From contig CAMYKW010000001.1 in the NCBI GenBank assembly GCA_947259175.1, positions 107,568 to 171,567 on the forward strand: a stretch of 64,000 nt of DNA. The letters run 5' to 3'. The stretch comes from an uncultured Gammaproteobacteria bacterium. Lineage in GTDB: Bacteria; Pseudomonadota; Gammaproteobacteria; Arenicellales; JAANXG01. A model generated the notes under the pieces. The model saw only the letters and a program-made list of their open reading frames with translations. It made no database searches and had not been told where the DNA came from. This document shows, piece by piece, positions 47,939 to 56,343 of this stretch. Position 1 is the stretch's first letter; every line of letters begins with the position of its first letter. Both the position numbers and the translations under genes were made by a program.

Positions 47939-48478
47939 TCAGTCGAACTTCATGTCCTTGAAGCGCATGCCGTGCGCATCCTTGGAGGACACGATGGGAT
48001 CATCGAGCGGCCATCGAATAGCGATATCCGGGTCGTTCCACACAATGCAGCGATCCTGATCCGCCGCATACAAGGTGGTCACCTTGTAAATCACATGCGC
48101 GTTCTCGCTGGTCACGCAAAAACCATGGGCAAATCCGTCGGGTATATACATTTGCTTGCGGTTCTCGCCGGATAACACCGCTGACACCCATTGGCCCCGG
48201 GTTGGTGAATCCGGCCGGATATCGACGGCGACATCGAAGATTTCTCCCACGACTACACGCACCAGCTTGCCCTGCCACTGCGGGTACTGATAGTGAAGGC
48301 CGCGCAACACCCCGCGCCGTGAGTAGGAATGATTGTCTTGCACGTACCGTTCCGGAAGTTGCGCGCCGGCCGCATCGCCGGCATTGAAAGTCTCCATGAA
48401 ATAGCCACGGTCATCGCGAAACACCTGCGGCGTAACGACCTTCACCCCCTCGAGCGATGTATTTTCGACCTCGATCAT
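47939..48478 (-). CDS. rfbC: dTDP-4-dehydrorhamnose 3,5-epimerase
   Basis: Cupin epimerase. FRDDRGYFMETFN, the catalytic histidine in VLRGLHYQYPQWQGKLVRV and YIPDGFAHGFCVTSE are diagnostic; 179 residues. ATG follows the panE stop directly (TAAATG), and rfbD is downstream. Confidence 0.95.
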   Translation of the reverse strand: MIEVENTSLEGVKVVTPQVFRDDRGYFMETFNAGDAAGAQLPERYVQDNHSYSRRGVLRGLHYQYPQWQGKLVRVVVGEIFDVAVDIRPDSPTRGQWVSAVLSGENRKQMYIPDGFAHGFCVTSENAHVIYKVTTLYAADQDRCIVWNDPDIAIRWPLDDPIVSSKDAHGMRFKDMKFD

Positions 48479-49417
48479 TTATGAATTTCCAAGCTGCACC
48501 GCAGCTCCGTCTTTGCTCAACTTGAGTGCGGCATAAACGAAATCGTTGGCCGGGGTGGCGACCCCGAGATCCCGGCCCATACCCACCACCATCCCGGACA
48601 GCCAATCGAGTTCGAGCCGATTTCCCCGAGCCAGATCCTGCTGCATGGATGACGTCATGTTTCCCGGCAGCGAATCTATCAGCGCGAGACGATCATCAAC
48701 AAACCCGCCATCGAGTTCAATACCCTTGGCGCGCGCAACAGCAGCCGTTTCCTGCACAACCTGCACCAGCAGGTCCCTGGTGTTCGGGTCTTCCCGCACC
48801 GGCCCGATCGGTTGACGCGTCACCGACGTCAGCGCGCTGAGGCCCACGAGAAACACAAACTTCTGCCATAGGGCTTTTTCAATATCATCGGAAATCCGCG
48901 CGTTCACGCCCGCGGATTCGAATGCAGCCAGCAAATTTTCGCCGCGCCGGCTGCGTTCACCGTTCAGCTCTCCGAACACTACGCTGGCCATCTCGCCGGT
49001 ATGGCGAATGACCCCCGGAGCGGCAATCACCGCCGCGATCTGTGCGACCCCACCCATGACGTGATCGCGCCCGACGACTTCACTCAACCGGTACTCGGCG
49101 TCGATGCCGTTCTGCAGCGATACGACCGCGGTATGCGCGCCGATTAGCGGGACAACGGCGTTCGCGGCATCCACGGTGTCCCACAACTTCACTGCAAACA
49201 GCACGAAATCCACCACGCCGATATGCGCCGGCTGATCGGTCGCCCTGGCCGGGTGAATGTGCACATCACCAAGCGCGCTGTCGACTTTGAGACCGTCCCT
49301 ACGGATCGCCTCCAGATGCCGCCCACGGGCGATAAAGGTGACGTCGAAATCCGCCGCCGCCAAGCGGCCACCGAAATATGCGCCCACCCCGCCGGTTCCC
49401 ATGACCGCAAACTTCAT
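48479..49417 (-). CDS. panE: 2-dehydropantoate 2-reductase (KPR/PanE family)
   Basis: NADPH-dependent ketopantoate reductase of pantothenate synthesis. VMGTGGVGAYFGGRLA, LQNGIDAEYRL, and the catalytic lysine in EKALWQKFVFLVGLSALTS; 312 residues. Grouped with the rhamnose genes and a DUF169 gene (27 bases upstream), an unusual setting for a vitamin gene; paralogues of this family with other substrates are common. Confidence 0.87.
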   Translation of the reverse strand: MKFAVMGTGGVGAYFGGRLAAADFDVTFIARGRHLEAIRRDGLKVDSALGDVHIHPARATDQPAHIGVVDFVLFAVKLWDTVDAANAVVPLIGAHTAVVSLQNGIDAEYRLSEVVGRDHVMGGVAQIAAVIAAPGVIRHTGEMASVVFGELNGERSRRGENLLAAFESAGVNARISDDIEKALWQKFVFLVGLSALTSVTRQPIGPVREDPNTRDLLVQVVQETAAVARAKGIELDGGFVDDRLALIDSLPGNMTSSMQQDLARGNRLELDWLSGMVVGMGRDLGVATPANDFVYAALKLSKDGAAVQLGNS

Positions 49418-49444
49418 CGGCGTCCAGCCCCGAGTTTCGTCAAT

Positions 49445-50248
49445 TCAATTCCGGTCCCCGCCGCCGGGCTCATTCAGCATCTCGCGGTACTGATCGTAGG
49501 ATGGGGGGAATCCGCCGGTGTAATTCAGCCAGTTGGTGACCGGATAACGCGCCGCACCTGCCTTGTGCGTCGCCTCGAGGCCTTCGATGATTTCATTCAT
49601 CAGCGAGAATGGAAAACTGAACGCAACTTCATGATCCTGCACCTGACCGAAAATACGGTCCCCCGTGCACGGGACAATCATCTGCGGTTCGCCGCTGAGT
49701 ACCGGAGCGATCGCCACGTCGGCGCAATCGATACGGCCGCGAAATTCACTGTTCAACGTGCCGCCGCGCTTCCACAAATAGGCCTGGCCGAGCCGCATTA
49801 CCTGGGCGCTGTTGGCGTAGATGACGACGGAATCCGGCTCGAATGTAGCGCGGTTCAACGGCGCCAACACCACACCCACATACTTGCCCTCGGGCAACTT
49901 CGGCACGCTGTCCTCGCTGAGCCGGCCGGATTCGAGATTTTCGGTGTACAGGTCGACGCAAAGGTTGCCCGACGTATAGTGCGGTAACCGCTTTTCCAGG
50001 CCCAGGGCCATGGCGCCGAGCACGCAGCTGCTGTCCTCTCGCCCCAGGGCGATCACCCAGCCGAAACGCCGCGACATGGAAATCGCCTGACAGGTGGTGA
50101 AACGGTTATCCAGATCCTTTTTCGGGCGTCGCGCGCGCTCGGGCATTTCGTCCCAGCTGGTGAGAAATTTCACGCATACCGGAAACGTGTTGAGCCGCAG
50201 GTATTTGTTCAACTTTTCGTCGCATTGGGCGAGTTCGCGGGGCTCCAT
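49445..50248 (-). CDS. DUF169 family protein
   Basis: 267 residues. FPVCVKFL, TTCQAISMSRRFGWVIALGR with conserved cysteines, SCVLGAMALGL and VIYANSAQVMRL are the DUF169 pattern. Function is not established; cysteine-rich N-terminal motifs suggest metal or cofactor binding. Probably cotranscribed with panE. Confidence 0.82.
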   Translation of the reverse strand: MEPRELAQCDEKLNKYLRLNTFPVCVKFLTSWDEMPERARRPKKDLDNRFTTCQAISMSRRFGWVIALGREDSSCVLGAMALGLEKRLPHYTSGNLCVDLYTENLESGRLSEDSVPKLPEGKYVGVVLAPLNRATFEPDSVVIYANSAQVMRLGQAYLWKRGGTLNSEFRGRIDCADVAIAPVLSGEPQMIVPCTGDRIFGQVQDHEVAFSFPFSLMNEIIEGLEATHKAGAARYPVTNWLNYTGGFPPSYDQYREMLNEPGGGDRN

Positions 50249-50342
50249 AAAATTCCATCCTCGAATTGGAAGAAGCCCGATTGTAACGTGAATTATGCAA
50301 AGGGTTGTTCAATTTTCCGCGCGTTTTCGCGCAAAAAGCGGA

Positions 50343-50460
50343 AAGCCGCTCCCACAGGCTTGCTTCTCATCCTCAGGACAGCGGGGACTCGGTGCTGCGG
50401 CCGGGGGCACCCAACAACACGCTGTGATCCAACCGCGACTGGCATCTGTGGGAGCGGCTT
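50343..50460. repeat. REP-like inverted pair (BIME-type)
   Basis: A 15-bp perfect inverted repeat, AAGCCGCTCCCACAG at 50343-50357 and CTGTGGGAGCGGCTT at 50446-50460, flanks about 88 bases. The sequence GTGGGAGCGGCTT is the form taken by REP elements in Pseudomonas and relatives. It lies 3' of the small lipoprotein gene on the minus strand and 5' of the DUF169 gene. The rest of 50249-50570 holds no ORF. Confidence 0.75.
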
Positions 50461-50570
50461 ATTACCGCGACAATCGCCACCAATGGCCGCCGCTAATCGA
50501 CGGCGGCACGCGTCCGGCACTCGCGACCGGAGGTGCTACCTCGACAGCGGAGCTTGCTGATACGGGACTG

Positions 50571-50855
50571 TCAATACTGTATTTTGCGCTTGCAGTTCTT
50601 CGGAACTTTGCTGGCAACCCGATTGAATCTATTCCTGACGTCGTCGGCGATGATGTGGGAATACTCTTCCTCGGAGACCACCCGTCCACTGACGTGCTTA
50701 TAGTTTCCATCGGAACTGCGATGCCAGCTCTGCGTCGCGTTAATTGGAGCGTGTGATGTGATGGGTTGTGTGGCGCAGCCGGCGACCAGCACCGTCGCAA
50801 TCAACCCCAGGATTGAAAACAGCATCTTGCGTGATTGTCCGTCGCGATACGTCAT
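50571..50855 (-). CDS. Small lipoprotein under c-di-GMP riboswitch control
   Basis: 94 residues with signal sequence LFSILGLIATVLVAGC, a good lipobox (VAGC) and a short polar body ending in a basic stretch (NRVASKVPKNCKRKIQY). A run of seven G (GGGGGGG) ten bases upstream of the ATG serves as ribosome site. The 5' leader of about 210 bases contains a c-di-GMP-I riboswitch, so the gene is probably a surface or biofilm factor. No family recognised. Confidence 0.8.
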   Translation of the reverse strand: MTYRDGQSRKMLFSILGLIATVLVAGCATQPITSHAPINATQSWHRSSDGNYKHVSGRVVSEEEYSHIIADDVRNRFNRVASKVPKNCKRKIQY

Positions 50856-50981
50856 AATTACCCCCCCTATTAGATAACCGTGACCATTACTTCGATACAG
50901 TTGCTCAGACCCAACCCGCGACAGACTCCGTCACCACGGACACTTCAACTTGGGGAACCGAACGGTATTTACCGAACCGTT

Positions 50982-51066
50982 CTTCCCGGGCAACCCGGCT
51001 ATCTCGTTTGACGCGAGACCCGTGGCTTTCCGTCCCCGCCTCGCGACGGGTTTGGCCTTAGCGGTA
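50982..51066 (-). promoter_or_regulatory. Cyclic-di-GMP-I (GEMM-I) riboswitch
   Basis: Minus-strand RNA holds GGCCAAACC, a CCCGUC-GCGA-GGCGGG stem with a GNRA loop, GGGACGGAAAGCCACGGG, a second stem (UCUCG..CGAGA) and AGCCGGGUUGCC, the conserved GEMM-I core order. The usual GGCAAACC..GACGC pairing is changed to CC..GG on both sides, a compensatory change that supports the fold. A TATACT -10 ends 7 bases upstream. The leader then runs about 130 bases to the lipoprotein. No clear terminator follows the aptamer, so translational control is possible. Confidence 0.93.
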
Positions 51067-51072
51067 ACTAAA

Positions 51073-51078
51073 AGTATA
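51073..51078 (-). promoter_or_regulatory. -10 element for the riboswitch-lipoprotein transcript
   Basis: TATACT on the minus strand, predicted start near 51066, at the 5' edge of the aptamer. The -35 region is weak (ACACAA-like), so an activator or another sigma factor may help. Confidence 0.5.
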
Positions 51079-51417
51079 GACGAAACTGGGAGCGGTTGTG
51101 CTAACGCGGCGAGTTGCGTGTGTATCCGGCCGATAGAAGGTATAACAACCCGCTGCACGCTGCACAGTGCGAGCAACGCGGCTGCGCTTTGATCTTCGAA
51201 CGCATCGATGGGTACTACCACGCACTCCGGCTCGGCGGGTCATGATTTTTTTATGATTTTAGGCCTGTCGACATTTCACTTGATATTCTGGGTTAATGTT
51301 TTTGTTTTCTCTCATGTTTCATTGCACGCGCCTATGACTGGCTTATGTAACATTGTCACAACGGAAACCGAACCACCACCGCGCGTCAAAAATTTGCTGC
51401 CGTTTGTCGTTTAAGGC
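51079..51417. other. AT-rich intergenic region upstream of the riboswitch
   Basis: About 340 bases with no credible ORF; 51240-51420 is clearly richer in A+T than the surroundings. It separates the diguanylate cyclase stop (51418) from the riboswitch promoter. Nothing else is recognised. Confidence 0.5.
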
Positions 51418-52584
51418 TTACGTCAGGCTTTTCAAAAACCGTTTCAGCGCGGCTTTGTCGCGATCGCGCATCGACAGGAACCGCGCCCCCAGTTCATATT
51501 CCTTGTTTTTTTTCAGTTCCCTCGAGCGCATCAACTTGGCTTTGCACACCAGCGCCGTTTTGCGCTTGGGCAAGGTGAGAGACAATTGGAAGATGTTGCC
51601 GATCGCCAGCGCCTGGGAATAATTGAACAGCACCCCGCTTTCACTGATATTGCGCACCTCGAACACATCGCCGACACTGGTCGCCAGGCGAAGACGGCCG
51701 GCAATGACCGTGTCTGCGCGCTCGAAGTCGCGCCTCTCTTGCTCGAATAACGCCGTCTGATTTTTACCGCGGCTCTTGGCGAGATACAATGCCTGGTCCG
51801 CCTTTTTGATTAATTCGTCCGCGCTCTCCGCATCCACGCTCAAAGTGGCCACACCCCCGCTGATCGAAAACCGTTTACCCGGCTGCAAATTACCCTTGGA
51901 AAATCCGCTTTTCTCTACGCTTTTCCGAATCCGTTCGCAGATCACATACGCCCCTTCCTTGTTGGTCTCCGGCAGCAGCAAGGCAAACTCCTCCCCGCCA
52001 TAGCGCGCGGGTATATCCACATCGCGCACCGACTTTTTGATGATTAGCGCCAGCCTTTTTAACGCCTTGTTTCCTGCAAGGTGACCGTTGACATCGTTGT
52101 AATGTTTAAAGTCATCTACGTCACAAACCACCAGACTCAGCGGCGCATTATATCGATGCGATCGCAGCACCTCCGCCTTCAACACCCGGGTGAAATAACG
52201 ATAGTTGTATAGCTGCGTCAGTTCGTCGACGAATGTCTCCTGTTGTGTCTTTTGGAAAACTCGGATCTCGATAATCTTGGGATTCTTAATCTTCCTGTTG
52301 ACGTCGATAAAATAATCCAGAAGCGCCACTCGGAAATCGATGTCCCGCCGAAGCTTTTTCTGCATTGCGCCCCAATGCCGATAGATCTCCTGGAAGTGGG
52401 TCTTGGCGGTGCGGGTGGCGAACTCCAGATGGGCGGTCACAAAAACGAGTTCGGAGTAGACATCATCGCCATGTTGCTCGGCGAGACGGTCGACTCTGTC
52501 CAAAAATGTCCGGCGATCTCCGGAACTATGAACGAGAAGCTTGTTGATTTCCCCCAGGATTCGGGTGTTCTCATCGTCGACCAC
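51418..52584 (-). CDS. Diguanylate cyclase with C-terminal PilZ domain
   Basis: 388 residues. An N-terminal helical domain (1-130, no membrane segment), a GGDEF domain with active-site GGEEF in RYGGEEFALLLP, a product-inhibition site RxxD (RDVD) five residues before it, and a C-terminal PilZ domain with RxxxR (RDFER) and NxSxxG (NISESG). So it should make c-di-GMP, be inhibited by it, and also bind it through PilZ. GTG start with AAGGGG about eight bases upstream. Same strand as the riboswitch-controlled lipoprotein. Confidence 0.92.
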   Translation of the reverse strand: MVDDENTRILGEINKLLVHSSGDRRTFLDRVDRLAEQHGDDVYSELVFVTAHLEFATRTAKTHFQEIYRHWGAMQKKLRRDIDFRVALLDYFIDVNRKIKNPKIIEIRVFQKTQQETFVDELTQLYNYRYFTRVLKAEVLRSHRYNAPLSLVVCDVDDFKHYNDVNGHLAGNKALKRLALIIKKSVRDVDIPARYGGEEFALLLPETNKEGAYVICERIRKSVEKSGFSKGNLQPGKRFSISGGVATLSVDAESADELIKKADQALYLAKSRGKNQTALFEQERRDFERADTVIAGRLRLATSVGDVFEVRNISESGVLFNYSQALAIGNIFQLSLTLPKRKTALVCKAKLMRSRELKKNKEYELGARFLSMRDRDKAALKRFLKSLT

Positions 52585-52768
52585 TCGATATCCCCTTTCT
52601 TATGAGAGATTGTAGTCACCAGTTGACGCCGACAATTTAGCATAGCTGAAGTGATTTGTTGCGGAAAAATGCCGGCGACCGCTTGCCTTGACCGGCGTTT
52701 ATGGCTAGATACTATGTGACCGCGGGTTGACCCGCACATCGCACCCACGCGGTGGAGAATCATTTCCA

Positions 52769-53662
52769 ATGGCGGCGACTATGAACCTCGACACATGTAA
52801 AGTTTCTCTGGTGGTGCCAGCTTATAACGAAGAGCAAGCCATCGCCGGCGTACTGGAGGCCGTGCTCACGGTGCTGCGCGATGCCGGATTGGCGGATTTC
52901 GAGGTACTGGTGGTCGACGACGGCTCCACCGATCGCACCGCGGAAATCGCGCGTTCCACCGGCGCCGTGAAGCTGATACAGCACCCGCGCAACCGCGGCT
53001 ACGGCGCGGCGATAAAAACCGGAATCCGCCGCGCCCGCCACCCCTGGATTGCGATCACCGACGCGGACGGCAGCTACCCCAACGAGCGCCTGCCGGAACT
53101 GCTGGCGGCCGCCGGTGACGCGGCGATGGTGGTCGGCGCGCGCACCGCCGCGGATGCGGCGCAATCCTGGCTGCGCAACATTCCCAAGGCGGTCCTGCGG
53201 CGCTATGCGGAGTGGCTGACGCGAACCGACATCCCCGACCTCAACTCGGGTCTGCGGGTGTTTCGAAAAGACGCCGTTCAGCGATTGCTCAAGTTGCTGC
53301 CGGACGGCTTCAGCCTCACCAGCACGTTGACCATGGCGCTGATGCATAACGACGAGGACGTGCGCTTTGTCCCGGTCGGCTACGCAGCCAGGATCGGGAA
53401 ATCAAAAATACGCCCGCTGCGCGATAGCCTGAACTTTTTGATGCTCATAATCCGCACCGGTACGTACTTCGCACCGTTCAGGGTTTTCATGCCGCCGGCG
53501 GCCACGCTGTTCGCCTTGTTTCTGCTGAGCGCCGTGTATGACGTGGCGGTGTTGCGCAATCTGACCGAAAAGTCGCTGATCCTCCTGACCTTGAGCATGA
53601 ACCTGGGCATCTATGCCCTGCTCGCGGACATGATGCACAAGCAGCGGGACGAGACGGCGTAA
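52769..53662 (+). CDS. Membrane-anchored family 2 glycosyltransferase (dolichyl/undecaprenyl-phosphate sugar synthase-like)
   Basis: GT2 domain: SLVVPAYNEEQAIAGVLEAV, VVDDGSTDRTAEIA, HPRNRGYGAAIKTGIRRA and the metal site in AITDADGSYPNERL. Two C-terminal hydrophobic segments (MPPAATLFALFLLSAVYDVAV; ILLTLSMNLGIYALLADM) resemble GtrB. Start at ATG 52769, with GGTGGAG upstream; ATG 52781 is an alternative. About 297 residues. Followed by a methyltransferase and GtrA, so it probably loads a sugar on undecaprenyl phosphate for flipping. Confidence 0.88.
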   Translation: MAATMNLDTCKVSLVVPAYNEEQAIAGVLEAVLTVLRDAGLADFEVLVVDDGSTDRTAEIARSTGAVKLIQHPRNRGYGAAIKTGIRRARHPWIAITDADGSYPNERLPELLAAAGDAAMVVGARTAADAAQSWLRNIPKAVLRRYAEWLTRTDIPDLNSGLRVFRKDAVQRLLKLLPDGFSLTSTLTMALMHNDEDVRFVPVGYAARIGKSKIRPLRDSLNFLMLIIRTGTYFAPFRVFMPPAATLFALFLLSAVYDVAVLRNLTEKSLILLTLSMNLGIYALLADMMHKQRDETA

Positions 53663-53675
53663 CGGTCGGCCGGCA

Positions 53676-54476
53676 GTGGATGATCCCCCCTATGCCGACA
53701 GCGATGCATCGCGCCGGGCGCGCGATCGTCGCCTGTTCGACGCCATCGCGCCGCGTTATTGCCGCAAGGACCTGCTGCCGGCGTCGAGCCGCGCCCGGCG
53801 GTTACGCCTGGAACAGACCCTGCGCAAAGTGCCCTTGTCCCCGGCGGCCGACGTGCTGGAAGTCGGCTGCGGCGCCGGTTTCGCCGCGCGTTACCTGCAA
53901 GGCCGCTTTCGTTCCTATGTGGGTATCGACCAGTCGCAGCAACTCATACAACTGGCAACCGCCTACAACGCCGGCGACGATGTGGCTTTTCACTGCACCG
54001 ATATCACTTCCTATGAACCGGACAGACTTTTTGACGGAATTTTCATGATCGGGGTGCTGCACCACCTCCCACGCCCCGAGGATGACCTCGCGCACATCGC
54101 CGGTTGGCTGGCGCCCGCCGGCTGGCTGGTGGTCAACGAGCCGCAACCGGCCAACCCGCTGTTCAGTCACGCCCGGCGCATCCGCAAGCGACTGCACGAA
54201 GACTACTCGGCGGAACAGGAACAACTCTCCGCCGCCCAGCTCACCACAATGTTCGCGCATGCCGGTTTCAGCGATGTGGTTGTGGCGCCGCAAGGCTTGT
54301 TCTCCACGCCGTTGGCGGAGGTGGTGCTCAAGCCGCAACTGCTGGCTCGGGCGCTCGCCTTACCGGCGTGCCTGCTGGACCGCGTCCTGGAGGCTGCGGC
54401 CGCGCCGCTGCTGCGCCGCCTGTCGTGGAACCTGATCGCCGCCGGCCGCCGCGCCCCGGCGACCGCAGATGAATAG
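53676..54476 (+). CDS. Class I SAM-dependent methyltransferase
   Basis: 266 residues, GTG start 13 bases after the glycosyltransferase. SAM motif VLEVGCGAGFAARYLQG, YVGIDQSQQLIQLA and FDGIFMIGVLHHLPRPEDDL. Overlaps the GtrA gene by 8 bases. From context it may modify the same lipid-linked sugar, but a small-molecule substrate cannot be excluded. Confidence 0.88.
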   Translation: MDDPPYADSDASRRARDRRLFDAIAPRYCRKDLLPASSRARRLRLEQTLRKVPLSPAADVLEVGCGAGFAARYLQGRFRSYVGIDQSQQLIQLATAYNAGDDVAFHCTDITSYEPDRLFDGIFMIGVLHHLPRPEDDLAHIAGWLAPAGWLVVNEPQPANPLFSHARRIRKRLHEDYSAEQEQLSAAQLTTMFAHAGFSDVVVAPQGLFSTPLAEVVLKPQLLARALALPACLLDRVLEAAAAPLLRRLSWNLIAAGRRAPATADE

Positions 54477-54900
54477 AAACTCCCCGCTATTGTTCGCAAT
54501 CTCCGGTTTCGGACTGCTCGGCATGGTCAGCTTCACGCTGAACCTGGGCCTGAGCGCCCTGCTCCACGAGGTTGTTAGGGCGCCCGAGGAACTGGCGTTC
54601 GCGGTCGCACTGGTGGTGGTGTTTGCGGTGAACTTTCTCGCTTGCCGCTATCTGATTTTCGACGCCGCCGGCGGCAACCTCTACCGCCAGCTCGTCGCGT
54701 TCGCCTTGTCGTCGCTGGTTTTTCGCGGTTTGGAATATGTCGCTTTTCTTTTGCTGCACAGCGTGGCGGGAGTCCATTACCTCGTCGCCATCGCCGCGGT
54801 GCTCGGCATATCGATGATCGGCAAGTTCTTGTTCTATCGCGGGGCGGTGTTCGTAGCGGACGACGATACGAAGCGGACGCGACGCGGGAATACACGCTGA
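54469..54900 (+). CDS. GtrA-family membrane protein (putative lipid-linked sugar flippase)
   Basis: 143 residues with four hydrophobic segments (LLGMVSFTLNLGLSALLHEVV, FAVALVVVFAVNFLACRYLIF, LVAFALSSLVFRGLEYVAFLLL, LVAIAAVLGISMIGKFLFYR), the GtrA layout. Family members move undecaprenyl-phosphate-sugar across the inner membrane for O-antigen or teichoic glycosylation. Overlaps the methyltransferase gene. Confidence 0.88.
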   Translation: MNRNSPLLFAISGFGLLGMVSFTLNLGLSALLHEVVRAPEELAFAVALVVVFAVNFLACRYLIFDAAGGNLYRQLVAFALSSLVFRGLEYVAFLLLHSVAGVHYLVAIAAVLGISMIGKFLFYRGAVFVADDDTKRTRRGNTR

Positions 54901-54938
54901 GGCCGGCCCATCGGGCGTCCCCAGACGTGACCGTCGGT

Positions 54939-55757
54939 TCAGCCTTCGGACAAATCCTCGTACCTGTGGGTGATCGCGTCCATGTTGTCGAGGATCCATT
55001 CACTGGCATCGCTTACGATCAGGCGGTACGAATCCGTGGCCTTCAGATCCAGAGCCAGTTCGAACCAGGTCCACTGCACGGTCACCGCGTCGAGTTCACG
55101 CCGGATGTCCAGGGTGTTTCTCGGCTCGTTGGCGAGCGTCTTCAGGGCATTGCCGAACTCTTCCTTGGCGATAGTTATCTGGTCCCTGACTTCCCGGCCG
55201 CCAAGACCCCATGAGTACAGCATGTACAGCTTGGCCAGCCGTTGCGAAAGCATGCGCTGGCGGCCGGACAGATTGACCAGGTAAGCGACGCGGCTCGACT
55301 CCGATGCCTCCAGCAAGCCGACGACGCGTTCCGAGGCATCGAGCAAATTGTCGCTGAGCGCCTGCAGGCGGTCGGCGCCATCACGGCTGACCGACCCCAA
55401 TGCCGCCGGTTTGAACTCAGACCACACCGCCGCGACCTGACCCAAGACCGTCTGTGTGTCGGCATCAAAGTCCTGGCGCCGCAGGAATGCAAGCTGCTCA
55501 TCGAACAGCGCCACCGAATCCTTTAACTGCGAAGCGGCGCGTTCCGGGTACACACCGAGGCCGAGTTCGCAATAGGCCTTCACAATCCGCTGGCTCAACA
55601 TCCGTTGGCGCCCGGCGATATTCACCGCCGCAGCCAACGCCGGGTCGTCCGCGTGCGCGATGGACATATCGACGACCCATAGCATGATCAACAGCAGCGA
55701 CAAAGCGCAGCGGTGCAGCGTGTCGCGTGATCTATTCAATGACTTCAGTTGTGGCAT
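54939..55757 (-). CDS. Exported protein with two tandem PilJ-type (type IV pilus chemotaxis N-terminal) domains
   Basis: 272 residues from ATG 55757. A signal-anchor segment (CALSLLLIMLWVVDMSIAHA) precedes two copies of the PilJ N-terminal motif: NIAGRQRMLSQRIVKAYCE (first domain) and NLSGRQRMLSQRLAKLYML (second). There is no HAMP or methyl-accepting domain, so it is a stand-alone periplasmic sensor or ligand-binding protein. Convergent with GtrA. Confidence 0.85.
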   Translation of the reverse strand: MPQLKSLNRSRDTLHRCALSLLLIMLWVVDMSIAHADDPALAAAVNIAGRQRMLSQRIVKAYCELGLGVYPERAASQLKDSVALFDEQLAFLRRQDFDADTQTVLGQVAAVWSEFKPAALGSVSRDGADRLQALSDNLLDASERVVGLLEASESSRVAYLVNLSGRQRMLSQRLAKLYMLYSWGLGGREVRDQITIAKEEFGNALKTLANEPRNTLDIRRELDAVTVQWTWFELALDLKATDSYRLIVSDASEWILDNMDAITHRYEDLSEG

Positions 55758-56106
55758 CGCGCTAAAGACGCATTCGTTCAATGCCGGGGCTCCGGCGTCC
55801 AGCGGTACATCGTACCAAACATTTCGCGGGTTATTACATCATCATTGCGGATCACTGCGGCGTGGATCGGGTCGGCGCATGACCGCGCGCGAAACCCTTG
55901 CAGCCATCGAAAAATACGTACAACTCATTGTTTTTATTATTAATGGTAGCTCTGAATAATTCATCCATGAATTCTCAGAGCACGAAAAACGAAAAATACG
56001 ATTTTCGTTTTTCTCCATAGATCAACCACATAGGTGATTGATCCAGAGGTTCCTTATTATCGAGTTCTGCGGCTACCAGAATCCGGCTTGCTGCGGCCGC
56101 CGTTGG
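55758..56106. other. Intergenic region with AT-rich hairpin
   Basis: About 350 bases with no credible gene. It carries a 12-bp hairpin (55984-56013) and a smaller ATTCAT..ATGAAT palindrome near 55958-55971. The start of the PilJ-type gene should have its promoter here; none is obvious. Confidence 0.5.
55984..56013 (-). terminator. AT-rich intrinsic-type terminator
   Basis: GAAAAACGAAAA / TTTTCGTTTTTC, 12-bp perfect stem with a 6-base loop. On the minus strand the 3' arm ends in TTTTTCGTTTTTC, a U-rich tail. It sits about 95 bases past the small ORF at 56107-56343. Confidence 0.6.
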
Positions 56107-56343
56107 TTATGCCTCAAAGTAGACTTCGGCATGTATCGCCTCCTGGTCCCATTGGTAGTCCAGGTAACCACTGACCCAACCCCTGACATATTCGGTACTC
56201 ACGAATCCCAGCGGCTCCATTCGATAGCCATGGGCGTGGCCCATGTTGAACAACTCGGAATACACCACGGTAATCCGGGTCTCTACGGGAAACCTGCGCA
56301 GAAACGGGAACTGTGGTAACAGCGGTCTCAGTTCATCGAACAC
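56107..56343 (-). CDS. Small ORF, possible protein or gene remnant
   Basis: 78 residues, rich in aromatic residues (ELRPLLPQFPFLRRFPVE, GYRMEPLGFVSTEYVRGW). GTG start with only a weak ribosome site; the frame stays open about 20 codons upstream without a better start. A terminator-like hairpin follows it. Unknown family; it may be a fragment of a longer gene. Confidence 0.4.
   Translation of the reverse strand: MFDELRPLLPQFPFLRRFPVETRITVVYSELFNMGHAHGYRMEPLGFVSTEYVRGWVSGYLDYQWDQEAIHAEVYFEA

Noticed and set aside
50931-51221. 96-residue minus-strand ORF and 80-residue plus-strand ORF
   Set aside because: They cover the c-di-GMP-I riboswitch; RNA structure explains the conservation better and no protein features are seen.
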